Source: Oscillospiraceae bacterium
Lineage (GTDB): Bacteria; Bacillota; Clostridia; Oscillospirales; Acutalibacteraceae
NCBI GenBank assembly: GCA_015066515.1
Contig: SVOH01000014.1
Span: 1 to 55,576, forward strand
Length of the DNA stretch: 55,576 bases
Reading direction: 5' to 3'
Position 1 is the first letter of the stretch. Each line of letters opens with the position of its first letter. The notes beneath the pieces were generated by a model that was not told where the DNA came from, did no database searches, and saw only the letters and a list, made by a program, of their open reading frames with translations. The position numbers were made by a program, and so were the translations under genes. Shown here in pieces: positions 48,896-55,576 of the stretch.

Positions 48896-49149
48896 ACGAA
48901 AAAATGATGATTAAAAAGCGAATTCACGCTTACGATTTTGCTATACACGAAACAGAACTCTTTCTCGACACCCATCCTCGTGACCCCAAAGCATTGCATA
49001 TGCTGCGCGAATACCGCCGTCGTAGGCAAGACGAGGTCGCAAAGTACGAAACTCGCTTTGGCAAATATATTGTAACCAGCAACGACGTACCGGCCGATAA
49101 TTGCTGGGAATGGGTAGATTCTCCGTGGCCATGGGAAAGGCAGGTATAA
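48892..49149 (+). CDS. cotJB: spore coat protein CotJB
   Basis: 85 residues. Typical parts: KRIHAYDFAIHETELFLDTHPRD, ALHMLREYRRRRQDEVAKYE, and the aromatic end NCWEWVDSPWPWERQV. Two ATGs are possible; AGGAGG at 48877-48882 is three bases before ATG 48886 but nine before ATG 48892, so the second is preferred. It overlaps cotJA and precedes cotJC by three bases, the conserved cotJABC order. Confidence 0.92.
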   Translation: MNEKMMIKKRIHAYDFAIHETELFLDTHPRDPKALHMLREYRRRRQDEVAKYETRFGKYIVTSNDVPADNCWEWVDSPWPWERQV

Positions 49150-49152
49150 CGT

Positions 49153-49731
49153 ATGTGGAAATATGAAAAGAAATTACAGTACCCTGTAAACATTAAAAAT
49201 CCAAATCCTAAGCTTGCAAAAATAATTATAAGTCAGTACGGCGGCCCCGACGGTGAGCTTGGCGCATCTATGCGTTATCTTACTCAACGCTACGGTATGC
49301 CATACAACGAGGTAAAAGGAATTCTTACCGACATCGGTACCGAAGAGCTTGCTCATATGGAAATGATCTGCGCTATGGTGTATCAGCTTACACGCAATCT
49401 TACTCCGGAGCAAATTAAAGCGTCGGGCTTTGACACCTATTTTGTAGATCACACAGCGTCCGTTTATCCTGTAGCGGCATCGGGTCTACCTTGGAGAGCC
49501 GAGTATATTCAGTCCAAGGGTGATATAATCGCCGACCTGCACGAAGATATGGGCGCCGAGCAAAAGGCACGTGTGACCTATGATAACCTCATCCGTCTTA
49601 TTGACGACCCCGATATACTTGACCCACTCAAATTTCTTCGCCAGCGTGAGATAGTCCATTACCAGCGTTTTGGTGAAGCACAGCAAACAAAGTGGAATGA
49701 CAACGGCGGAGCAGCTGACAAAACCGCTTGA
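49153..49731 (+). CDS. cotJC: spore coat manganese catalase-like protein CotJC
   Basis: 192 residues, ferritin-like di-manganese fold. Ligand motifs: Glu in GPDGELGASMRYL, the EELAHMEMI helix (ExxH), and later HEDMGAEQKARVTYD and RQREIVHYQRFGEA. It is a coat protein with similarity to Mn catalases, probably active against peroxide. It completes a mother-cell expressed cotJABC operon; a sigma E or K promoter was not confidently located. Confidence 0.94.
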   Translation: MWKYEKKLQYPVNIKNPNPKLAKIIISQYGGPDGELGASMRYLTQRYGMPYNEVKGILTDIGTEELAHMEMICAMVYQLTRNLTPEQIKASGFDTYFVDHTASVYPVAASGLPWRAEYIQSKGDIIADLHEDMGAEQKARVTYDNLIRLIDDPDILDPLKFLRQREIVHYQRFGEAQQTKWNDNGGAADKTA

Positions 49732-49767
49732 AATAAGGCTTTTTTAAGTACATAATGGAGATTTAAA

Positions 49768-49938
49768 ATGAAGCTATTTAAGTGTATTGTTATGTTGATT
49801 TTAGTTTTAATTACTATTCGGACAGGCTATCTCGCACTTTTGTATAAGGTATCAACAGCAACAGGTGCTTTTCTTATCTCCTTAGGTATCACCTTGTTTG
49901 TTGCAAGTGATGGCGGTCTTGAAAGAAAATCAAATTGA
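49768..49938 (+). CDS. small two-helix membrane protein, unknown
   Basis: 56 residues: MKLFKCIVMLILVLITIRTG, then YLALLYKVSTATGAFLISLG and ITLFVASDGGLERKSN. Two hydrophobic segments with a basic start. GGAGAT lies seven bases before the ATG at 49768. It falls between cotJC and the accessory island and is too short for an automatic ORF list. No family recognised. Confidence 0.6.
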   Translation: MKLFKCIVMLILVLITIRTGYLALLYKVSTATGAFLISLGITLFVASDGGLERKSN

Positions 49939-49970
49939 ATCATTGCTATCCTGATTACAGCATAGTTATA

Positions 49971-50026
49971 ATTAACCTACAAATTTTCAAATTTTTGTTG
50001 ATTTGTAGGTTAATTTGTGATATACT
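49971..50026 (+). promoter_or_regulatory. 14-bp inverted repeat and -10 box upstream of the antitoxin-Fic operon
   Basis: ATTAACCTACAAAT (49971-49984) and ATTTGTAGGTTAAT (50001-50014) are perfect inverted repeats with a 16-nt loop. A -10-like TATACT follows at 50021-50026, 24 bp before the first start codon, with only a poor -35 (TTGTTG, 20-bp spacer). The palindrome inside the promoter fits an operator for autoregulation, as common for toxin-antitoxin operons. It lacks a T-run, so a terminator for the preceding gene is less likely. Confidence 0.55.
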
Positions 50027-50049
50027 ATTAGTAGTCAGGAGGTAATAGT

Positions 50050-50571
50050 ATGACTGATATTATTTTTGAGTATAAAGAATTACTTGCATCAAAACTTGAA
50101 ATTGAGCAAAAGCTTAGTGTTTTGCCAAAAGGATATATTTCTAAAAAGACGATTGGCGGTAAGCAATATTTATATTTGCAAACCCGTAATGGTGATACGG
50201 TTGAGAGTAAATATATTAAGGCGGAAGATGCAGAAGAAATAACAAGTCAGCTTTCCTTAAGAAAAGAATACGAGGCAGAGTTGCCCGAAGTTATTATAAG
50301 ACTTGCAGATATTGAAACCGCCGCGGAGTTGTTAGACAAGACATTGCTTCGTAAATTAAAAATGTTAAAGCTCACAAGCGGTATGGATAGCATTTCTGCT
50401 GACGAAAAAGAAAAACGAATTTCCTTTTCCGATGCTATGACATCAATAGAGGGCGTTCCCGTAAGTGATAGAGTTAAAAGCGATCTTGCCAATTGGAAAA
50501 ACGGAAACATAACATTTTTGTCTGTTTTCGAGCAAACACTTAGAAGATACGGTTTTGTAACGGAGGTATAA
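50050..50571 (+). CDS. VbhA-like antitoxin domain protein (partner of Fic)
   Basis: 173 residues, soluble. The N-terminal part (about 10-95) resembles the small 'GKQYLYLQTRNGDTVESKYI' domain type (DUF6788-like) with a following helix EEITSQLSLRKEYEAELPEV. The C-terminal 50 residues (FSDAMTSIEGVPVSDRVKSD, LANWKNGNIT) look like the VbhA/FicA antitoxin helix-turn pattern, whose inhibitory motif is (S/T)xxxE(G/N). Here E134-G135 is present, but the residue four before is Met, with Thr131 and Ser132 closer, so the motif is shifted. It precedes the Fic gene by three bases, the standard antitoxin-toxin order. Confidence 0.7.
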   Translation: MTDIIFEYKELLASKLEIEQKLSVLPKGYISKKTIGGKQYLYLQTRNGDTVESKYIKAEDAEEITSQLSLRKEYEAELPEVIIRLADIETAAELLDKTLLRKLKMLKLTSGMDSISADEKEKRISFSDAMTSIEGVPVSDRVKSDLANWKNGNITFLSVFEQTLRRYGFVTEV

Positions 50572-50574
50572 CAA

Positions 50575-51288
50575 ATGCGTGACCCTTATTTATATGATGA
50601 TGTAAACGTACTCAAAAACTTAGCTGATATTAAAAATTCAGAACTGCTACGCAAGGCAGAAGCCGATATTACCGGTCTTGCTATGGCGGCGATTTATGAT
50701 TATAAATATGATAAGTTTAACACCGAAACTTTGCAGGATATTCACCGCAATATCTTCGGTCAGATATTTGATTGGGCGGGAGAATTCCGCACTATTCAAA
50801 TGGTGAAATATGAAGATGTACTTGGCGGTGATACCGTTCGTTATGCTTATCCTAAAGAAATTAAAAAGCAACTGAATGAAACAATGAAAGAAATTGCCAA
50901 GCTCAAAAGAACCGGCAATAATGATAAGGATATCGTTTTCAAGCTTGTTCGTATCATAGCAAGTATTTGGCAAACCCACCCGTTCCGTGAGGGCAATACA
51001 AGAACGGTTATAGTGTTTGCTGTGCTTCTTGCAAAATCATTAGGTTTTGAAGTGGAACACGAACTATTTAAAACAAACTCAGCCTATGTTCGTAACGCCC
51101 TCGTTTGGGCATCACAAGGCATTTATTCAAAATATGAATACCTGGAGCGTATCTTCTTCGATGCAATTCTCGGTGAAGATAACGAAACCGATAATCCCAC
51201 CGAAACAAAATCAAGCAAATACGAAACCATCGGCGAGTACAAAGTTAATGACTATAAAGAACGCCCGCATGAGTATACGGAAGACTAA
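50575..51288 (+). CDS. Fic family protein (probable AMP- or NMP-transferase toxin)
   Basis: 237 residues. The N-terminal Fic_N-like part shows IHRNIFGQIFDWAGEFRTIQ. The active-site loop is HPFREGNTR (His135 to Arg143), within the Fic consensus HxFx(D/E)GNxRxxR, with Thr where many have Gly and Ile in place of the final Arg. The flap before it (DVLGGDTVRYAYPKEI) is present. Fic enzymes transfer AMP, or other nucleotide groups, to hydroxyls of target proteins; many serve as toxins held by an antitoxin. The last 30 residues are a charged tail. It is followed after 11 bp by the HEPN protein, indicating a three-gene operon. Confidence 0.9.
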   Translation: MRDPYLYDDVNVLKNLADIKNSELLRKAEADITGLAMAAIYDYKYDKFNTETLQDIHRNIFGQIFDWAGEFRTIQMVKYEDVLGGDTVRYAYPKEIKKQLNETMKEIAKLKRTGNNDKDIVFKLVRIIASIWQTHPFREGNTRTVIVFAVLLAKSLGFEVEHELFKTNSAYVRNALVWASQGIYSKYEYLERIFFDAILGEDNETDNPTETKSSKYETIGEYKVNDYKERPHEYTED

Positions 51289-51299
51289 AGGAGTAAATT

Positions 51300-53033
51300 A
51301 TGTTATTAGTAAAATTCTTTGCAGAATCAGATTCTACTTCAATTTCAAACTATGCAGAATATGTCACCAACATTTGCAAAACCCTTTATGATTCTGGCTT
51401 AGTAACCGAGTATGATTACGATGGCAAATGGGGTGATGAACTAGAAGATTCAATTGAAGAAGTAGAAGAAAATATATGGGTATGGAACATTAAATTTTGT
51501 GATAAAACCACTTGCGGTAAATTTTCATTGTTCTTTGAATTTGGCACATACAGTTGTTCAACGCAGTTTACCGTAAAAATTTATTCCGATGATTATATCC
51601 CGTCTCCTACTGATAAATATCTTGAACAGTTAAAGCTAACCATCAAAAAAGAAATCAAAAGCGATTGGGAAAAGATTGTTTGGTTGGTAGATGAAGATGC
51701 CGCCACTTTATCAGTATCTTTATATCCTATAATTTACTCCGTCGAAAATCTTGCAAGGCAACTAATAAACGAAGTAATGACCAAAGAATATGGAATCACT
51801 TGGTGGGATAGATTTGTTCCGATCAGCATTAAAGAAAAACATCAAAATAGGTTTGTTGTATATAAGCAAAGTGTGCCAAATTTCAATAATATTGATGAGC
51901 GCTTACTAACGATTGATATAGCAGACTTGCAAAAAATATTTACTTACTGCAGTAAAAAATGGAAACCAGCTCCTGATGCGGATATAGATCGCTATTTGTC
52001 TGAATTGACAGCATTAACAAACGAAAGAATTATTGAAAAAATCAAATCCAATAGTGAAATAGAATTAGATTTATGGTTGGAGCACTTTTCAAAATATCTT
52101 CCAGTAGATTTTCTAGAAAGATTCGAAGATTTTTCGAAAGATAGGAATCATGTGGCACACAATAAATTATTGGATAGAAATATACATGGCAAAATTTTAG
52201 CAAACGCTAAACATCTTGAAAAAGATCTCGTAACTGCACTTGAAAAGGTCGACAAAATAGTAGTTTCCAAGGAACAGAAGGAAATAATTGCAAAAGAAAC
52301 TTATCGATTAGAACAAGAAGCACTTGCACACGAACACAGAATTATGGAACAAGAAGCTAACATATCAGTGAGAGATCAAACGGAAATAATTGAATTTATT
52401 AACGAATTCTTATATGAAAAATACAGTATAATTTTAGATAATATTAGGTTTAGGGATGATATTGAACTTTCCGAATTTACTGAAATTGAAGACGCTCAAT
52501 ATAGTGGAACATTGTTTGATATAACTTATAAAATTTCACAAGAGACTGTTTCGGTCGAATACCATATTGATTGTTTGGATGACGAACCGGGCAGCGAAAG
52601 CGTCTGCAGAGTTGGCATTAATGATAAGTTTATTGATATTTCTTATTCTAATGGTGAAGCAGAATTTAATGACGATGTAGGTTGTTATGTTCCAATAACC
52701 CAAGATGAAATATTAGAGGACATAGACTTAGCAGAATGGGTAACGGACTACATTGGTATTCATTTTGAAAATTTGCGTGAAAAAGTTGATTCAGATATGT
52801 ATTCAATTATTAAGGATGGTGGAATTAGCCCAATATTAGAGTTTGGATGTTGGGAATGTGGTGAACCATATATTTGCATTGATGATGAATATGCACCATT
52901 TGGAACATGCTTAAATTGTGGAGCGCATAACGACATCGTAAAATGCGATAGGTGTGAACAATATTTTGAAGGTGAGGATAACGGAGAATTTAATTTATGT
53001 GAAAATTGTGAATATGATATTGAGCGTCAATAA
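51300..53033 (+). CDS. HEPN-like protein with C-terminal double zinc ribbon, unknown
   Basis: 577 residues. The middle (about 135-320) looks like a HEPN domain: a helix LYPIIYSVENLARQLINEVM, WWDRFVP, and the HEPN ribonuclease-type motif Rx4H in KDRNHVAHNKLLDRN (Arg282, His287). A coiled coil at about 320-355 joins it to a beta-rich region. The C-terminus has four CxxC pairs: C517/C520, C537/C540, C549/C552 and C567/C570, which would form two zinc ribbons. HEPN proteins with the Rx4-6H motif are often RNases in toxin-antitoxin and phage defence systems. Nothing is known to me about this architecture. It has its own AAAGGAG, and is more AT-rich than the housekeeping genes, consistent with acquired DNA. 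Confidence 0.65.
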   Translation: MLLVKFFAESDSTSISNYAEYVTNICKTLYDSGLVTEYDYDGKWGDELEDSIEEVEENIWVWNIKFCDKTTCGKFSLFFEFGTYSCSTQFTVKIYSDDYIPSPTDKYLEQLKLTIKKEIKSDWEKIVWLVDEDAATLSVSLYPIIYSVENLARQLINEVMTKEYGITWWDRFVPISIKEKHQNRFVVYKQSVPNFNNIDERLLTIDIADLQKIFTYCSKKWKPAPDADIDRYLSELTALTNERIIEKIKSNSEIELDLWLEHFSKYLPVDFLERFEDFSKDRNHVAHNKLLDRNIHGKILANAKHLEKDLVTALEKVDKIVVSKEQKEIIAKETYRLEQEALAHEHRIMEQEANISVRDQTEIIEFINEFLYEKYSIILDNIRFRDDIELSEFTEIEDAQYSGTLFDITYKISQETVSVEYHIDCLDDEPGSESVCRVGINDKFIDISYSNGEAEFNDDVGCYVPITQDEILEDIDLAEWVTDYIGIHFENLREKVDSDMYSIIKDGGISPILEFGCWECGEPYICIDDEYAPFGTCLNCGAHNDIVKCDRCEQYFEGEDNGEFNLCENCEYDIERQ

Positions 53034-53266
53034 ATAAATATAACCCCAAAATATAATTTTTCTTGTCAATTAAATTTTTTCAGATACCCCAAATAGTAAA
53101 AATTCTTATATAGTAAAATCAATTTGTCGCTATCTCAAGAAACGAAGCGGTTACATCTCATGCTAAAATGGCGATACCTAATTTGTGTGTTGATTCTACG
53201 AAAAATTCGACTGAATTTTAATTGTTCAAGACTCTATACGGAAAACGAAAGCAAAGGATGAGTACA

Positions 53267-54331
53267 ATGAGTAAGGATATTTCTATTAATCAAATTATTA
53301 AAGAAATGGAATCAATGTCTTTCAGTCAAATTATGGATTTAATATTAAATGATTTACATATTTCTTGTGAGGATGATATAGATAGAAATCTTAATTTGGA
53401 TGAATACGGATTTATAGTTCAAGACTTGATAGATGAGCCCACAAAAATATTGTTGTATTTAGCATGTAAACGTGCAACAAAAAACGCAATAAAGGCACAT
53501 GCGAATCAAAAACAGTTTTTCTTTCATAAACATATATATTTTGATGAGAATACCGATTATATAAACACTTATGCAACACTCTTTCCCGGAAGATTTGTTT
53601 TATATACACCAGATATTTATCTTAATGGCAAATTGTCAATTGAAAAATCCAAAAAAACATTAGGAATGAATATAGCTTCTGGAACCGGCTTGATAAGATA
53701 TTATGTCAGACATAAAGAATTATTGAAAAATGAGGAGTTTTTTATATTTCCTCAATCTGTTTTTGATGCTTCTAAATCATCAAAATATGTTACTGTTCCT
53801 AATCTTGCTAATCGAAAAAACAAATGTTTTCTTGATATTATAGAAAATAAATTAGAGATAATACCAAAGACAAACCATCTTAACTTAATACTAGAACTTC
53901 CCTGGCTAAAAAATGCTCGTATAGAAGATTTTTTTGAATTGCGTGAAAAATATAAAACGGAATATGAACATTTTTTGATACAAACAGATAAATTAATGCT
54001 GGCATCAAAAAACGGCAAGGCCATAGAGTCCATTTTGGCAAAAGAATATAATGAGGCTGCACTAGAAATACGCAATACAATGCTAAAACAGAAAACTTTA
54101 TTAAAAAACAAGGGATTAGATGTGGCATTAGGTGCTGTATGTACAATCGTACCGATTGCCTTAGAACAAGTAGGTTTCGATTTATTTGATCCTAAAATTT
54201 TAAGTTCTGTAGTTGGTGGAACGACCGTTTATAATGGAATAAAACAGTTTTTTGAAATCAGCAATATGGCTAAAGAGAATCCGTATTGGATCTTATATCA
54301 ATGGGAAGAAAAAACAAATAGATTATCATAA
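53267..54331 (+). CDS. protein of unknown function in accessory island
   Basis: 354 residues, not recognised. N-terminal region with ISINQIIKEMESMSFSQIMD, then a Tyr/Phe-rich part (HKHIYFDENTDYINTYATLF, LNGKLSIEKSKKTLGMNIAS) and helices with EYEHFLIQTDKLMLASKNGK. One hydrophobic segment lies near the C-terminus (VALGAVCTIVPIALEQVGFD), followed by FFEISNMAKENPYWILYQWE, an ending of a kind seen in some membrane-linked defence proteins, in my recollection. Starts are possible at TTG 53222, ATG 53258 and ATG 53267; AAAGGA at 53253-53258 best serves 53267. A 233-bp AT-rich gap with no clear feature separates it from the HEPN gene. Confidence 0.7.
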   Translation: MSKDISINQIIKEMESMSFSQIMDLILNDLHISCEDDIDRNLNLDEYGFIVQDLIDEPTKILLYLACKRATKNAIKAHANQKQFFFHKHIYFDENTDYINTYATLFPGRFVLYTPDIYLNGKLSIEKSKKTLGMNIASGTGLIRYYVRHKELLKNEEFFIFPQSVFDASKSSKYVTVPNLANRKNKCFLDIIENKLEIIPKTNHLNLILELPWLKNARIEDFFELREKYKTEYEHFLIQTDKLMLASKNGKAIESILAKEYNEAALEIRNTMLKQKTLLKNKGLDVALGAVCTIVPIALEQVGFDLFDPKILSSVVGGTTVYNGIKQFFEISNMAKENPYWILYQWEEKTNRLS

Positions 54332-54505
54332 GCCATTAATTACATGGATAAAAGTCAACGGAATCTAAATCTTTCACTAATTTCATGTTTTATAATTGTA
54401 TTATGTGAAGTTAATAATTTAGCTGTTAAAATTAACTATAATGACAAATTTATTCGAATGTGTGAGCATATAGAAATATTTTATAATACTTCAATTCAAC
54501 AAATG

Positions 54506-54546
54506 ATAACGCAATATCACTTGATTGGTATTGCGTTATTTTTTGT
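54506..54546 (+). terminator. terminator after the unknown gene
   Basis: ATAACGCAATA (54506-54516) pairs with TATTGCGTTAT (54529-54539), then TTTTTTG. The gap from 54332 to here holds no convincing gene; the open frame at 54344 runs into this hairpin. The 3' arm also contains the -35 of the next promoter. Confidence 0.8.
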
Positions 54547-54559
54547 TTTGTGATATAAT
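54531..54559 (+). promoter_or_regulatory. sigma-A promoter of the structured RNA
   Basis: TTGCGT (54531-54536), 17-bp spacer, TATAAT (54554-54559). Transcription should start about 54566, exactly at the first base of the long stem. Confidence 0.78.
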
Positions 54560-54565
54560 ACCAAA

Positions 54566-54708
54566 TGCGACACAGTTTAATATTGCTCTGAACAGGCATA
54601 CTATTGGTAAAAATGTATGCCTTGATATCATTTCCTGTTTGGAGTGAACTGTGTCGCAACAGATCAGGCTACGTTTTTCGGTGCGTAGCTTTGGCTGCGC
54701 ACTTTTTT
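54566..54708 (+). ncRNA. structured RNA ending in an intrinsic terminator: riboswitch-like attenuator or small RNA
   Basis: A closing stem TGCGACACAGTT (54566-54577) pairs over 70 nt with AACTGTGTCGCA (54647-54658), 12 bp perfect. Inside, GGCATAC/GTATGCC (54595-54601 with 54615-54621) and AACA/TGTT (54591-54594 with 54636-54639) form a second arm with an asymmetric bulge. After it, GCTACG (54668-54673) can pair with CGTAGC (54684-54689), which is also the 5' arm of the terminator GTGCGTAGC/GCTGCGCAC (54681-54702) followed by TTTTTT. So a terminator and an antiterminator compete, and the LiaF-like gene starts 26 bp later. No known riboswitch class was recognised. It may also be a free small RNA of about 145 nt. 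Confidence 0.6.
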
Positions 54709-54733
54709 ATTTATCAAGAAAAGAGGAAAAGAA

Positions 54734-55411
54734 ATGAAAAAAATCAGTAGTGTAATTTGGGGAATCGTGCTTATTGTAGCAGGTGCATTATTTGCACTGA
54801 ACGCATTAAACATAACGAACATTGACATCTTTTTTGATGGTTGGTGGACATTGTTCATCATCGTGCCCTGTGCCGTAGGTTTGTTTACCGAACGAGAAAA
54901 GACAGGTAATATTATTGGTGTTGCGGTTGGTGTATTCCTGCTGTTGTGTTGCCAGGATATATTAAGTTTTTCTATGCTTTGGAAGCTTCTTGTACCTGCC
55001 ATTATTGTAATTGTGGGACTTAAGATGGTTTTCACAGGTCTTTTTGGCAACAAAGCAAATGAAATTATAGCCAAGATTAAACAAGACGGCGGCGAAACCA
55101 AGGTCGGCTGTGCCACCTTCTCCGGTTGTGATCTGAATTATGACGGTGAAGTATTTGAGGGTGCTGAGCTGACTGCTACCTTCGGCGGTGTGAAGTGCGA
55201 TCTCCGAAATGCTATTATCGAAAAAGATTGTGCCATTCAGGTGTCGGCTATCTTTGGCGGTATTGATATTTTTGTTCCCGACAACATCAATGTAAAGGTA
55301 AGCTCCAACTGTATCTTTGGTGGCATCTCTAACAAGACTTTCGTACACAAGGATGCTCCTACCATCTATGTAAGCGGTACTTGTATGTTTGGAGGCGTTG
55401 AAATTAAATGA
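54734..55411 (+). CDS. LiaF-like membrane protein (cell-envelope stress family)
   Basis: 225 residues. The N-terminal half has four hydrophobic helices (LiaI/DUF5668-like: GIVLIVAGALFALNALNITN, WWTLFIIVPCAVGLF, VAVGVFLLLCC, LLVPAIIVIVGLKMVFTGLF). The C-terminal half is the beta-helical LiaF-type domain with repeated ATFGGVKCDLRNAIIEKDC, SAIFGGIDIFVPDNI, CIFGGISN and CMFGGVEIK. In Bacillus LiaF inhibits the LiaRS response to wall damage; in Clostridia the role is less clear. AGAGGA precedes the ATG. Codon use is more GC-rich than in the island before it. The stop overlaps the next ATG (ATGA). Confidence 0.85.
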   Translation: MKKISSVIWGIVLIVAGALFALNALNITNIDIFFDGWWTLFIIVPCAVGLFTEREKTGNIIGVAVGVFLLLCCQDILSFSMLWKLLVPAIIVIVGLKMVFTGLFGNKANEIIAKIKQDGGETKVGCATFSGCDLNYDGEVFEGAELTATFGGVKCDLRNAIIEKDCAIQVSAIFGGIDIFVPDNINVKVSSNCIFGGISNKTFVHKDAPTIYVSGTCMFGGVEIK

Positions 55412-55576
55412 CCAATTTTCAAAAAACAGTAAAATATATAGCAATGGCTTTTGCTATCTTTCTCACAGTTAGCATTATCGGAGGAATTTTAAGTATGTTT
55501 GGTCTGTTCGGTGGATTTTTCGGCGGCGATGCTGTGACCGAAGATATAAAAACTTATTCAGTATCATCAGAGATAC
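55408..55576 (+). CDS. membrane protein, cut by the window end (possible DUF4097/LiaG-like)
   Basis: The first 56 codons are visible: MTNFQKTVKYIAMAFAIFLT, then a hydrophobic segment VSIIGGILSMFGLFGGFFGG and DAVTEDIKTYSVSSE. One membrane anchor followed by an extracellular domain start. It overlaps the LiaF-like gene by four bases, so the two are coupled. In similar operons a DUF4097 (LiaG-like) protein stands here; this identification rests on context only. Confidence 0.6.
   Translation, partial: MTNFQKTVKYIAMAFAIFLTVSIIGGILSMFGLFGGFFGGDAVTEDIKTYSVSSEI

Noticed and set aside
48730-49193. Minus-strand open frames over cotJA-cotJC
   Set aside because: Shadows of the well-supported plus-strand cotJABC genes; no ribosome binding sites.
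54344-54553. 69-residue open frame after the unknown island gene
   Set aside because: It runs through the terminator hairpin into the promoter at 54531-54559 and has no ribosome binding site.

Overview
The window reads as chromosome of a low-GC, endospore-forming member of the Clostridia (Firmicutes), possibly Oscillospirales-like. The evidence is a complete spoIIA operon (spoIIAA-spoIIAB-sigF), a cotJABC spore-coat operon, a PolC-type replicase, the rpmH-rnpA-yidD-yidC-khpB ribosome/insertase cluster, strong Shine-Dalgarno sites, frequent TTG/GTG starts and many short intrinsic terminators. The placement below class level is inference.

Layout. 1-1378: 3' end of a collagen-like/BspA-like surface protein, then a repeat-rich convergent intergenic region (short GGGGACGGT repeats, an array of small hairpins) and tRNA-Ala(GGC) on the minus strand. 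2029-5331: rpmH, rnpA, yidD, yidC, khpB and a small helical protein. dnaA is not adjacent. 5374-8759, minus strand: a GH99/WbsX-like gene, manA, an AT-rich 0.4-kb spacer with DnaA-box-like sites, and three small conserved genes. 8824-12691: YfcE phosphodiesterase, glmM, a cohesin-like wall/membrane protein (minus) and a CarD-family regulator. 12741-22862: a large aromatic amino acid operon (aminotransferase, pheA, aroB, aroC, aroE-aroK fusion, aroQ, aroA, tyrA, DAHP synthase, two small membrane proteins). It is headed by a sigma-A promoter, a Phe/Tyr-rich leader peptide and an attenuator. 23003-33863: pyrH, frr, uppS, cdsA, dxr, an SGNH-hydrolase-like gene, rseP, ispG and polC, linking translation recycling, undecaprenyl/isoprenoid and phospholipid synthesis, and replication.

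33865-35927, minus strand: an ECF sigma factor and its membrane-anchored anti-sigma-like partner. 36081-37394: a G5-like/M23 peptidoglycan hydrolase with a WalR-like repeat at its promoter. 37454-41783: a divergent type IIA topoisomerase pair. 41773-44646: valS, preceded by its own promoter and a 155-nt leader that can fold as a three-way junction. 44786-49731: folC, spoIIA operon, GT2 glycosyltransferase and cotJABC. 49768-54331 looks like an accessory island: a small membrane protein, then an operon of a VbhA-like antitoxin, a Fic protein and a HEPN/zinc-ribbon protein, then an unrecognised protein. The window ends with a strong promoter, a structured RNA with an intrinsic terminator, a LiaF-like membrane protein and the start of a further gene.

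Points most worth a second look: a PolC that lacks the DnaQ-like 3'-5' exonuclease normally inserted in its PHP domain; the Phe/Tyr attenuator controlling the whole shikimate operon; the antitoxin-Fic-HEPN operon; two candidate structured RNAs (valS leader and 54566-54708); and the hairpin array at 1517-1692. All calls were made by reading the sequence; no database search or folding program was run.
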